Positions 47,495-59,439 of a stretch of 64,000 bases of DNA are shown here, piece by piece (the first letter of the stretch is position 1; every line of letters starts with the position of its first letter). The DNA lies in the NCBI GenBank assembly GCA_035235625.1, contig CP141141.1:5508968-5572967 (forward strand). Reading direction: 5' to 3'. Made by a program: the position numbers and the translations under genes. Under the pieces are notes generated by a model. The model saw only the letters and a list, made by a program, of their open reading frames with translations. It ran no database searches and was not told where the DNA came from. Source of the DNA: Saururus chinensis. Lineage: Eukaryota; Streptophyta; Magnoliopsida; Piperales; Saururaceae.

Positions 47495-49259
47495 AGGCTT
47501 ATTAATTACACCGACGACAGAAAATTTAATGTTTTCGTTTACTGTTCATTGTTTTTTTTTGTTCACTGTTGTAACTATACTCTCGGTTTCTGTTGTTGTG
47601 ACTGGGCGATTGCCGAACAACCTTCGGATTGCAGGCCGGAACAGATGCACTAGCCATTTCGTATTTGTTCGCACAGTCCGGCGGCAGCTTAAAAATTTTG
47701 ATTTTTTCTATCTTTGTGCGTCGGCTTCTATTTTTCCAACCTCTGTGTCTTCTAGTTGTCGCCCCCTATCTCTGATCCTGCCTAGCGCTGGCTATTGCCG
47801 CATCCTCACCGTGTTTGGGTGTTGGCCGGCACCGCTGTTGTGCACAAAGCCGTGATTTCCATTACGTGTTTCTTGGCCGCCTTTACTGTCATGTTTTAGA
47901 TCCGCCGTCGCCAGCCATTGTCGTCTGGAATAGGGGTTGGATCTCGAACCATTGTCTTCTGGCGGAACATTTTCCTGTCCTCTGGGCTGCCGCCATCCTT
48001 CGGCAAGATGTAGGACTTCTTACTGTGAGTACTTTTGGAACGCCTTATCCAGCCTCCGCGCTCCGTTTTGTCACCGGGTATGAGATCACTGCTGTCGAGC
48101 GGTGTATTTTTCGGTCTTTCGGTTGCCAGTGGGCTTCGACGGTCAATGGCGGGAGGTTTAATTGCTGGGTGAGTCATCTGAAACCTCTCACCGTGGCGAG
48201 AGGTTGAAGACAAGCGGGTCGTCTTCAGACCCGCCCGCGCAGGTCACTGTTGACCCGTACGGTGCAAACCGGGTCTGTTGACTTGGATTGACCCAATTTT
48301 GGGTCCAAAAAATATAGAAATTTTTTTTAATTTCCTTTCTTGGAATTTTTTTTTATATAAAGTTGTGATTGCATGTGTGTTATGGATGTGTTTTTTAATT
48401 ATCATGATTAATGCTTTATTAATGTTATGGGTTGGCCAGGGGATTATATTGCAATCATATGTTTTATCAATTTTTTTAAATTGTTGAGAGCACCACTTAT
48501 GTAATTTTGAGAGAGAGTGTACATTATAATTATTGTAAGCGACATCGGAATTCAAGGACCCTGTCTAGAGGCAGATGCAGTCATGAAGAATTAATGTATA
48601 TTTTTTCTATTTTAGGGGCTTATAGCTTCTAACTTGTACATTTTTTTTAAAAGGATTGTATAAGGACTTTGGACTATATTTTTAATTGTGGTGTGTGGTG
48701 ATGGAACCTCTGGCCGAGTCCCAAAAGCCTGATGACAAAATTGACATTAATGCCCTAGTCAATTTTGTATATGTATATTTTTATGATTGTTTGATAATTA
48801 ATTATAGTCCTTTTGTTATTTTAAAAAGTAAATAGAAAAAATTAAGTTCCTACGTCTATTGAGATGATTTAGGAATGGCCAAAGCATCCTAGGTTATATT
48901 TTTCAATGTGTGAATCATATAGAGTGTTATCATGGGGTGCATAAATTCACATATATAAAAATATTGTGTGTCATCAAATTTTGATTATGTGACAAAGACT
49001 GTCATCTAGCCCCAAAGGGAGGTGGTAGTTAGTGTCACATAATTAGGATAGGGTGGAGGGTTATATATTTTAATATGGGTGAATCCCTATGCCCAAAGGT
49101 GTGGGATTTTCCTGTAATGTTTTATATATAACCCACTAGCCTTATCATGAGACAAAATAAATATTTGTTTCTATATGGATTAGTAATTTTGATGCAGATT
49201 ACAACCTTTGCCCAAAGGGAGGTTTACAATTTTACTAAATGATGTTGACATTGGCTATT

Positions 49260-52200
49260 TCATACTTATGCTATTGTTTCTTGCCCTCTTTAATGTTTGC
49301 ATGTATTTAATCTTTTATTGTATCTTATCCGTGTTTTATTTCTGACCCTAATTAGTACCTTCCATTATTGTCTGGGGGCAATTTTACGGATTGGATGGAA
49401 AATATTCTTTTACTATTAGGGTGCATGGACTTGGATTTGGCGTTTTCGTATGGATGTACCCACCACTTCTACGGAAAAAAGTACACTAAGTGAGGTAGCA
49501 TCTTTTGAAAAGTGGGAGCGGTCTAACCGCTTTAGCATGATGTTAATGAGGTTTCGCATAAATAAAAGCATTAGGGGATCCATCCCAGAATACACTACAG
49601 TCCAAAAACTTTTGAAAGCTATTGAAGCTCAATTTAAGAATTCTGATAAAGCCTTGGGCAGCACCTTAATGTCTAAGTTGTTATCCATGAGGATAACAGA
49701 TGACAAAGGGGTGAGAGAGCATATCATGCAAATGCATAATATTGCTAATCAGTTAAACAACATTAAAATAAAGATTGATGACACTTTTTTGGTCCATTTT
49801 ATTCTGAACTCCCTGCCATAATATGGGCCATTCAAGATCTCTTATAACACACATAACACTTAGTGGTCAGTTAATGACCTTCTGAGTATGTGTGTACAAG
49901 ACGAGGGGAGACTTAAGCAAAAGAAGCTAGAGAGTGCCCATCTAGTTTTTCATAAAGGATAAAAGAATGGTAATCATGATGCTTTAAAGAAGAAAGCTGG
50001 TAAAGGTGTGCCAATTAAGTCTACTGGTGTCACCAAGGAAATCAAATACTTTTTCTGCGAGAAGAAATGACACATGAAGAAAGATTGCCCTAAGTATCAG
50101 AAATGACTTACCAAGAAAGGAGGTAATTTCATGTCTTTACTGTGTTATGGATCTAATTATGTTGATTCTCATCATAATAACACATGGTGGATTGACTCTG
50201 GTTTTATAATCCATGTTTCTACTGTCATGCAGGGGTATATCAGTCTAAGGAAACTAAATGATAGGGAGCACAACTTCTATTTTAGAAATAAGATGTGTTC
50301 AAAGGTTGAAGGTGTGGGGACATATAGACGTGTTTTCCATACAGGATACACCCTAGATTTAGAGAGAGTTTTCTATATTCTACGTTTTTTTTAAATTTAG
50401 TTTTTGTATCAAGACTAGTGCCTCATGGCTTTAATTTTCAGTTTATGAATTCCTCATTTCTGATTATTAAAGATTCAGTCACCATTGGTTCTGATTCTTT
50501 GATTGGTGGACTATATTATCTCTCTTTGCATGTTTCTTTTGAATAATCTATGATGTATGTGCAAGGAAGTGTTATTAAAAAGAACTCCTCTATGTTATGG
50601 CACAGACGGTTGGGGCATATCTCCATTGACCACTTAAAACGATTAGTAAGAGAAAGAGTTTTAAAAACTTTTGACTTTACCGAGCTTGAGACATGTGTGG
50701 ACTGCAAGGGAAAACAGACTAACAAGTCTTCTAAGGGTGCTAAGAGGCATGATGGGAAATTAGGCACCATACACAGTGATATCTGTGGACCATTTTGTAC
50801 ACCCTATCTGAATGGTAAAAGGTATTTCATTACCTTTATATATGATCATACCCGATATATGTATCTTTATCTCTTAAATGAAAAGTCCGGAGCATTTGAT
50901 GCTTTCAAGACTTATAAGGTAGAGATAGAGAAGTAATCTGGATTGAGTATCAAAATTATTAGATTAGATAGAGGGGAATACTATGGTAGGTACACAGAGA
51001 GTGGACAAAAACCTGGACTATTTGCGCAGTTCCTGAAGGACAATGGTATTGTTGCACAATACACAGTACTACATATACCAAAACAAAATGGTATTGCTGA
51101 AAGGAGGAACCACACTTTAATGGATATAGTGAGGAGTATGATTTAGTAACTCCTCTCTTCCTCTCAATATCTGGAGTGAAGGCTTAAAGACAACCGTGTA
51201 CATTTTAATCAAGTTTAATCTAAAGCCATTCCTAAAACACCATTTGAGCTATGGAATGGATGGAAACCTAGAATAGATCATGTACACATCTAGGGTTGTC
51301 CTGTTGAGGTTAGGGTGTACAATTCACTTCAGAAGAAGCTTGACCCTAAGACTGTTAGTTGATTTTTCATTGGCTATGCAGAAAGGTCTAAAGGTTATAG
51401 GTTTTATTATCCATATTACACCCCTACAGTAGTCGAAGCACGGAATACACGTTTTCTTGAGCAAAACAACTTTAGTGGGAGTATTTCCCCTAAACACATT
51501 GTGTTTGAGGAAATATGAGTTCTAGTTGTTATGCTCATATCCGGTGGAGGAACACATGCTGCATCACCTATGGTGATTTCAGAGTAGCCTCTCATTCCTT
51601 CACCATCCCCTCAGGAACAAGTTGCTGAAGTTCCTATTGCACAAGCACCTCCGCTTGTTGATGAAATAGGACTTCGAAGGTCCTTAAGAGTAAGGAAACT
51701 TACACTCCTTTCTGACTATGTTATATACCTCAAGGAGTCTGACGAGAATGTTGGACTCATTCAAGATCCTATTACATATTCACAGGCCATGTTTGGAGAT
51801 AACTCTAGCAAATGGTATGATGCCATGCTGGATGAGATAAAATCTATGGTTGATAATCAAGTTTGGGATCTCGTAAAGTTACCACAGGACGCCAGGACTC
51901 TTGACTGCAAATGGGTCTATAAGACTAAATTAGATCCATCTGTTAACATTAGCAGATATAAGGCCCGACTTGTAGCCAAAGGTTTTCCTCAGAAAGATGG
52001 TGTTGACTATAATGAAACATTCTCTCCAGTTTCTACGAAAGATTCATTGAAAGTTATTTTGGCCCTTGTAGCTCATTTTGACTTGGAGTTACATCAAATG
52101 GATGTCAAGACGACGTTCTTGAATGAGGATCTTGAGGAGGAGGTGTATATGACTCAACCTAAATGATTCACCTCATATAAAGGAAGTCATCTGGTTTGTA

Positions 52201-53340
52201 GACTCAAGAAGTCGATATACGAATTGAAATAGGCCTCCCGACAGTGGTATTTGAAGTTCAATGATGTTATTACTTTCATTTGGTTTTAAGGAGAATATTA
52301 TTGATCAGTGCATATACCTTAAGGTTAGTGAGAGCCGTTACATGTTTCTGGTCATGTATGTTGATGACATTCTACTTGTAAGCAGTGACTTAGAGATGTT
52401 GCATGAGACTAATCAGTTTCTTTCTTAGAACTTTGGCATGAAAGATTTAAGAGAGGTATCCTGTGTCATAGGGATTGAGATCTATCGCGATAGATCCAGA
52501 AGAATCCTTCGGTTGTCTTAGTAGGCCTATATCAATAAAGTTCTGAAACGGTTTAACATGGAAAATTGCTCACCTAGTGCAGCTCCTATTGTGAAGGGCA
52601 AATTTGGCTTGTTCTAGTGTCTAAAGAAATTTTTAGAATTAGAAAGCATGAAGGAAATTCCTTATGCATCGACAGTTTGTAGTATGATATACTTGGAGGT
52701 CTGTACAAGACTTGATATTGCCTTTGCTATGGGAATGTTGGGTAGATAACAGAAAAATCTAAGGTTTGATCATTGGAGAGCTGCAAAGAAGGTTATGAGG
52801 TATCTACAAGGAACAAATGATTACATACTTACATACAAACATTCTGATCATTTGGAGCTGGTTGGATATACAGATGCACACTTTGTTGGTTGTGTTGACA
52901 CAAAAAGGTCAACTTCGGGTTATATTTTTCTTTTGGCAGGTAGTGCTATCTCTTGGAAAAGTATTAAGCAAACCCTTACAGCGTCGTTGACTATGGAGGC
53001 AAAGTTTATTGCTTGTTATGAGGGCACGTTACATGCTACTTGGCTGATGAACTTTGTCACAGGACTTACTATTATAGATTCCATATTTAGGTCGTTAAAG
53101 ATATTCTGTGATAATAGCATTGTTGTGTTCTTCACGAATAACAACAAGAGTGGAAGTCAGAGTAAGTACATCGACATCAAGTATCCTTTTGTTCGGAATC
53201 GTGTTAAAGAATGAACATTTGTTATTGAGCATATAGGTATTGAGCTTATGGTTATTGATCCAATGACTAAGGGCTTACCCCCTTCTCTGTTTAAGTGTCA
53301 TGTGGATTGTATGGGTCTTATTAGCTCATCGTGCATTTGA
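49260..53340 (+). pseudogene. Copia gag-pol, copy B, heavily mutated
   Basis: Same domains as copy A: gag core (49450-49821, FEKWERSNRFS), a zinc knuckle with a lost Cys and a stop (about 50047-50095), a protease with WWIDSG but DSGF in place of DSGS (about 50170), GAG-pre-integrase LWHRRLGHIS (about 50595), integrase with GIAERRNHTLMD (about 51090), reverse transcriptase with YVDDILL (about 52357), and RNase H with YTDAHFVGC (about 52870), where the active-site Asp of copy A (DADF) is His. The final stop is at 53338-53340. Catalytic losses plus many stops mean no active enzyme. Confidence 0.92.
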
Positions 53341-53800
53341 TTTTGCTTATGTACTTCTGTATTTTACTCATTTATCATAGTAGTTACAGTTTCTTTTCTC
53401 GTGGTGTCTCATTTTTCAGTGCACTTAAGTATAAGACAATATTTGCAAAATGAGGGGGGGCATGCCTTCACTCATAAATATATTTTGCCACATATAGCAC
53501 TCAAATATAATGAATTAGTTGCATTGTGATACATGGAAGAGAATGTTCACCTCTGAGGACATAATTGCCTTAATTCATGCGATTATGACATTTTGTAAGA
53601 GTATAAAGTTATCACATACAGTTTAAAGGGTATTTTTTTTTCAAAAATTGTATGCGTATACGAAAGTCATTTTAAAGTTTCTCATTACCCACTTGGTTAT
53701 CTTTTAACTAAAATATTTTTCTCAAATTTAGTTTAATTGTGCTAAGTGGGAGATTTTATTCTTTCTATGGCTCAATTGAAAAGTTGTGTTAAGTGGAGAA

Positions 53801-54185
53801 TGTTGAACTTTATTTTTGTAATAAAACATAAAGTAGCCCAATTGTCTCAATTGACACTGTTTTGGGTTTTTAAAACTATTTGGGTAATAGGCCTAAGTCA
53901 GAATACCCATTAAGCTATGGTTTTAAATGGCAAATTTGAACCATTAAATGACCTATAGATGGACGGTCATGATTCTAAGGTTCTTAACAATGATGTCCTA
54001 TTTTAGTTACAAATACACCATTAGCTATCTTAATGCGGTGCCTTAAGTGAGATTACTCTCAGTCAAATTTTAAACCAAAACACATTATGGTTCTGAAGAA
54101 GATTAACAGAAAATTAGCAGAAAGGCTTCATTGAAGGTTCAAATGGTTACAGGTATGCCTAAATCTCTTGCATTAAATTCTTACA
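53801..54185 (+). repeat. 3' LTR of Copia copy B
   Basis: 385 bp, TGTTGAACTTTA to AATTCTTACA, directly after the polypurine tract aagtggagaa (53791-53800). Differences from the 5' LTR are spread along its length. Confidence 0.9.
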
Positions 54186-54206
54186 TTGAGTACAACTTAA
54201 ACCATT

Positions 54207-55632
54207 CTAACCAACTGTGTAAATGACTTTCTTCAAGTTCTCCACAAAGTCGGCCATAAACTTCCGGTGAATCTCCCCATCCCGGAAAAACTCCATCCAC
54301 TTCTTGTGGTTTGACCTCACCGACTCCCCCATCTCGTCCTCGGCCACCCTCGGTCTCATCACGGCCTCCACCGCCTCACGAACGTCCTCTTTTCCAAAGT
54401 GACCATCTTCATCCCTTCTCCTCACCTCCACGCCGGCCTTCATGTCTTGGCTCACCAACCTCGCATTCATGTACTGGTCGCCTCTCAGGGGCAGCAAGAC
54501 CAGCTGACAGTCTTGGACTAGACCCTCGGCCACAGAGCTAAAACCGGCGTGGTTCACAAAGCAGCCCACGCTCGGGTGGGCCAGAATCAGCTGCTGCTGG
54601 ACCCACCCGGTCCGAACTGCACCCCTGTCCTCCACCCTCTCCTCAAACCCTTCTGGTAGAACCTCCTTTAATTCGGTGGATCCACTATCCTTCTCCGGGA
54701 AATTAAGCACAAGAATGAAGGGCATCTTCGTCATTTCGAGTCCAAGTGAGAGCTCCCTCGTCTGCTCGTCCCTCAGGAAAGTCTCGCTACCGAAGGAGCA
54801 GAAGACGACGGACTTCTCTGGAAACCGGTTCAGCCACTCCGACCAGACCGGATCTAGCTCCTCTTTTGGAGGTTCGGGAACAACCGGGCCGGCGAGAAGG
54901 ACCGGTTTTCCGAACCGGGCCTCCATATAGTTGATGTACTTGGCCTCCATTTCCGGGCAACTCTTGAGAACCACCGCCGTAGCGGCCCGCTTGCAGCCCA
55001 CGTCCCGGTCATAGACGCTCGGACCACCAAACTCTTTGAACACGTAAAGGAAATCCCGGGCCTCAAAGGTCCTCATACCTCCCGCCGCCAGCCCAGGTGG
55101 TGGCCTCTTCATCTCCTCCACCGTTGGGGCAGCGGCACCAGGAGGCATCCTGGCCGGGGACATGACATAAGCACCAGATATGGCACTGTACACGGAGAAG
55201 AAGAACGATTTGATCCCCAGCTGTGCGGCGATGTGTGGGAGCCAGCGATGGCAGAAGTCGAAGAAGACGGCGTGCGGCCGGAGCTCTGCGAGGATGGCCT
55301 CGATGTCAGGAGACATCTTGTCCACTGCCTGCTTGAGGAGCTCGGTCATGGCAGGTGTCATCTCTGCAGTTGACTCTAAACCCGGCGGGAGACCGTCAAC
55401 GGGCGGTATGGGGACGGCAAAAACAGAGATGGGGTTCTCCGGGGGCGACTTGAGGGCGGCACTAATGCGCGGAGGAGGGTGACCCTGACCCCGGCACGGG
55501 CGAGGTTATTTACCAACTGGACAAACGGGCTAATGTGCCCAAGGCGAACCAGGGGAACATGGCGACGTGGATCCGGGGAGCTACCACGGGGGTCTCCTCG
55601 CCGCCGGTCCGGCCGACCGTCTCCTGTTCCAT
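54207..55632 (-). pseudogene. UDP-glycosyltransferase (UGT79/91/94-like), two frameshifts near the N-terminus
   Basis: Starts at the minus-strand ATG 55632 (MEQETVGRTGG... then RIHVAMFPWFA). Loss of one C near 55537 changes frame exactly at GHISPFVQL, which holds the catalytic His. A second shift near 55470 joins RVTLL to RISAALKSPPENPI. From there the frame is open for about 420 residues to TAG at 54207-54209. The family features DGLPPGLESTAEMTP, WVQQQLILAHPSVGCF and HAGFSS...EGLVQDCQLVLLP..GDQYMNARL (the PSPG sugar-nucleotide box) are present, with Ala and Val-Ala where HCG and MW are common. The family transfers sugars to flavonoid or terpenoid glycosides in the cytosol. GC-rich and apparently without introns. 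A sequencing error cannot be excluded; otherwise it is a young pseudogene. Confidence 0.88.
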
Positions 55633-55696
55633 GAGAGAAACTTGCACTGAATGGTAAAGAGGGAAGTTCGTTAATCTCTTGCACGCTTCTGTTGTG

Positions 55697-55704
55697 TTTT
55701 TATA
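55697..55704 (-). promoter_or_regulatory. TATA box of the glycosyltransferase
   Basis: Minus-strand TATAAAAA in accatagtataaaaacac, 65-72 bp upstream of the ATG, a normal plant spacing. Confidence 0.55.
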
Positions 55705-56189
55705 CTATGGTCTGTGAACAATAAAACCTTGTTTGTGGGGGATGGCGGCGGCTGGCACATGACTGGCCACTCGGGGGTTACCAGCTATCAGTCACCGGCC
55801 ACATCGGGGAGTTGACTGCACTCAGACCTGGGTAGCCTTTCGATCATGAAGATCGGTGGCTGACCCACAATCCATAAACATGGCGACTCTGCTTTACTAG
55901 GCTCTGGTCGCCATGGCCATGGCCCTCGTGTCCAAGCTCTGACTGCCATGGCCACAAGACCACTCTCTAAGTAGGTCACGCCTGGCCACGGCTAGCCGCC
56001 TACTTACCAAATCTAGACAAAACCATGTCGATCCCCTTCTCGGGCTCGAGCTCGAGCTCGAGCGCATCATCTACGGCTCATCTATCAGAGCTTGGATGAA
56101 CAATAAGGACAATAATGTCTAATAAAGACAACCACTGTTTCCTATTTTTTTATCATAGAGAGGGGTAAATCTTTTCTACCTTTGTACAA

Positions 56190-56650
56190 GGGGCCGTTGG
56201 GGAGGAGTTTATTACAACTCGAAAGCAATTTATTTTCATTGAAAATTGCTTTATGGGGTGAAAATCATTTGGAAGGGCTATTTAAAGTCAAAATGACCTT
56301 TTTGGTAGAAATTTACCTTTTCTGTCCATTTAAACCGAATTGATTCAAAATTCAATTTCTTCAGGAAGAACTCACCTCCTCCTGAGGCGAATACTTTGAA
56401 TAAAGATTTTTTTTTGAAATGATACGAAAAGACATTCTACCTATCATTTCTTTTGTGTGATAATTTATATTAGAAGATATTTTTGTTATTTTGCACACAA
56501 AAATCAAAAGTGAGCTAAAATATGATTTTACTTTAAAATTATTTAATAAAACTTGAACCAAACATTTTTCATTTTTGCTTTTGTTTCCAAAAATCGATTC
56601 TAATAACAATCCATTTTCTTTTTACTTAAAATCATTTGCCAAATGCCCCC
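56190..56650. repeat. Tourist-like MITE (461 bp)
   Basis: Left end GGGGCCGTTGGGGAGGAG; the right end read in reverse is GGGGGCATTTGGCAAATG. Flanking bases are caa and taa, close to a TWA duplication. No coding capacity. The inverted ends match imperfectly. Confidence 0.4.
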
Positions 56651-57712
56651 TAAATGTCCAAATGGTCTACATCTAATGGATCGGACAATGGGCAATAATT
56701 ATTTATTTTTGATTTCACTTGTGATCTTACATGGTTCGGAGAGCTCTGATGGTGGTCGGTGGTCCAGCGGCGATGCTCCAACAGTAGAGTATCGTCGACC
56801 ATTTAAGGGTGGTACCATGATCGCTCTGGATACATAGGAGGCCCGTTATTATGAGTCTCGGCTAGCAAGTCTATTTTGGGCCATCTAATTTTAATTCAAT
56901 GGCAGATATTACTTAAGTGGGCAGGCAGCCTTGAATAATTGGTACCACTAAATTTTAATCGAACAACTAGGGCTAGTCTTTGACTAAATAACTGGATTTA
57001 CTAATAATTTATTCGTAGATATTTTATTTATGAACATAGCTTTTTTTTTTGGGAGACATAATCATTGTCTATGGCCATAGCCTCTAGGCGATTAAATGAA
57101 AATTAAAACGGTTGAAAACGAGAGTAATATTGATGACTTTAACTTAATTAGATTAGCTGAAGTGGGGATCTCTGAATTAAATAACTTAATATATAATAAT
57201 TCTTTAAATTTATATATCTTCTTTATTTGTAGTATTACTATCAAAACATATCAAATCGATCCCGTACGATTTCTCCCTCCTTGTTCTGCCCTATGACTTC
57301 CCCCTTTCCTTGACCAACCACGCTCCTTGCTCCGCCCTAAGCCCTACCTTGCTTGTCCTCAGCTCCTCCTTGCTTGCCTTGCTTCGTCATGGAGATCGCT
57401 TCCCCTGCGATATGATCTCTCCTTGCTCCACCCTCCATCAAATGTACACCCACATCCTAGACCCCCTTCCGCCCTCCGTCAAGTCTCGATCCCCCTCCAC
57501 TTGCAACTTCTTTGGAATCACATATAAAATCGTAGCAAAGGTGCCCTAATCCCCCTCCTCATGGCTTGCTTCCTTCCCTCATCCACAATTGCCGCTCCTT
57601 GCACTAATCTCACTCTTCTCGACTTAATTGCTTCATCTCCCTTAGCCAGAAGTGTCACTAGTTTCTCTCTTGGTTGGGTTTCTCCCCCATCCTCTCCACT
57701 CGATTGAGTCTA

Positions 57713-57828
57713 GGGCCCTGTTTGGGAGGTAGCGTGAGGTGGGGAAAGCAATTTTCCCCTCTTGATGTGACATATTGCACTTAAGAGAGGAAAACACTTT
57801 TCCCTCCAAAATACCTCCCAAACCGGGC
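57713..57828. repeat. Tourist-like MITE (about 116 bp) forming one hairpin
   Basis: GGGCCCTGTTTGGGAGGTA at the left and TACCTCCCAAACCGGGC at the right are inverted copies, with further pairing inside (gcaattttcccctct / agaggaaaacacttttccct). Flanks are cta and tta. Confidence 0.65.
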
Positions 57829-59439
57829 TTATATTTGCATACATAACCTATCTGGTTCCTACTTCAACGACCAACTTCAATGTATAGTTTTTTTCCTAAG
57901 AGGTAAAATCATCTAGACCATAATTATATAATGTACTTCATGATGTCATTGTTCCACGCTAAAGATTTTTTTTCTTGTTCAAATATTTTTCGGCTTCAAA
58001 TTCTATGCTTTGAGCGATAATTTAATGTGTGGTATAAGTCAAATTTTATGACTTGAGTACAAAATTTTTGTAGATGCAATTTATGGGCTAAAGATGAAAC
58101 ATTTTTTCTGGTTAGGCTTCACATTTTATGGTTTTAGTGCCACTATAATATATGAATTGGATGTTGATTTATAGCATAGTTTGAGGCAAAATTTTTGTTT
58201 TGAGTCCTAAATTTTATGGGCTCCAAATTTTGCGCTAAAGATATAATTAAGATATTTTTTTTTTATTCATACCTTATCTTATAGATTTGTGAGAGTTCAT
58301 TTTTAATATGTGCGAGAAAGAATGGGGAATGAAGATTGAAGGGAAGTGAAGAGTCATCTTGAGTGGACTAAGTAAATTTTAATTCAGTATCATTTATGAT
58401 TTCTAGTGGACTTAGTGAAGGGTGTAGCTGATTTTCCTACATGTTAGCTAAAAAAGAGATGGCATTTTAATATAACAATGCATTTGTTTTCCACATGCTG
58501 TCATTGTATATTATTTGGACTTTTTTTCATATTGTATGACCGAAGAACAAAATATTCCATATTCCCTAGATTTTAAACACAAATGCCAACTAACCTGGAC
58601 TTACACCATATAAGGAAAGTTTTGGACATAAATATCTTTGGTCAGGGTTTAGGGTTTTATATCATGCAAACCCTTTAAATGGTTGCATTTACATACAAAC
58701 GACTTCACAGATGGGTGATTTCCGAGTGAGTAGTGAATACGCAACTTGAGTTCCAACTTCTGACCCATCCCATTAGCAATTTTGAAAGTCCAAGCAGTGA
58801 GAAGCGAACACATGGCGTGAGTTCCGATTTTCTACACATCCCACCTGCAATTTTGAAAAACACCAGTCGGGTTTTTGCAAAGTCCGATTCTTCTTGTTCC
58901 GAAAGGTGATTTGATATTTTCTGCCCCAATGTGAGTTTTGGCCATGAATTAAGATTCCATCATACTGTATACTGATGCAATCCTAGTAAAGTAGTGAACT
59001 TTGGAGAAAAACATTAACCGATTGAGGGGTTAATCTGGCTTGGATCAATTTCATGGAAAAGCCTTTCTCTAGCTCTAGATTGTATGTTCATATACACGAT
59101 TTTTAATATTTCGTGTTATGGAACACACAAAGTAGTTACTACTTTTATCTTCACAGTAGATTATTTTGAGAATACGATATTCGATACAGATGTCCTCCTA
59201 TCATGTATACGTAACATACATAACATGTCATTAGTAACACAATAAGCAAAAGACAATTTTCAAGTGTTGTGCTATCGTGTATAAGAAGGCATCATATTGT
59301 GTATCCGATAACATGATAATGTATAAGTACGTTAGCTACATAATGAGAATCAAGACGGCTTTTTGATTTTTGTAATGACCCATTGTTGATATACATATAT
59401 ACATATATATATATATATAATCTTTTACAAATGAAAAGC

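Larger units (their letters stand above)
47105..54185 (+). mobile_element. Ty1/Copia retrotransposon, copy B, complete but decayed; target duplication TTGAG
   Basis: Full-length element of 7,081 bp flanked by TTGAG (47100-47104 and 54186-54190). The order is 5' LTR, tRNA-Met primer site, about 1.8-kb leader, gag, protease, integrase, reverse transcriptase, RNase H, polypurine tract and 3' LTR. It is the same family as copy A; the shared region begins at 48364. Many stops and frameshifts break every domain, so it is an old insertion. It landed 16 bp beyond the stop codon of the glycosyltransferase gene, on the opposite strand. Confidence 0.95.
55705..59439. other. Intergenic region with MITEs, otherwise no recognised gene
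   Basis: Besides the two MITEs it holds a ctcgag hexamer run (56043-56061), a C/T-rich stretch (57265-57700) without a domain, and a decayed ~75-bp dimer at about 58720-58865 (gagttccaacttctgaccca and gagttccgattttctacaca, each followed by tcccaN and gcaattttgaaa). A TA microsatellite lies at 59389-59420. Confidence 0.5.
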
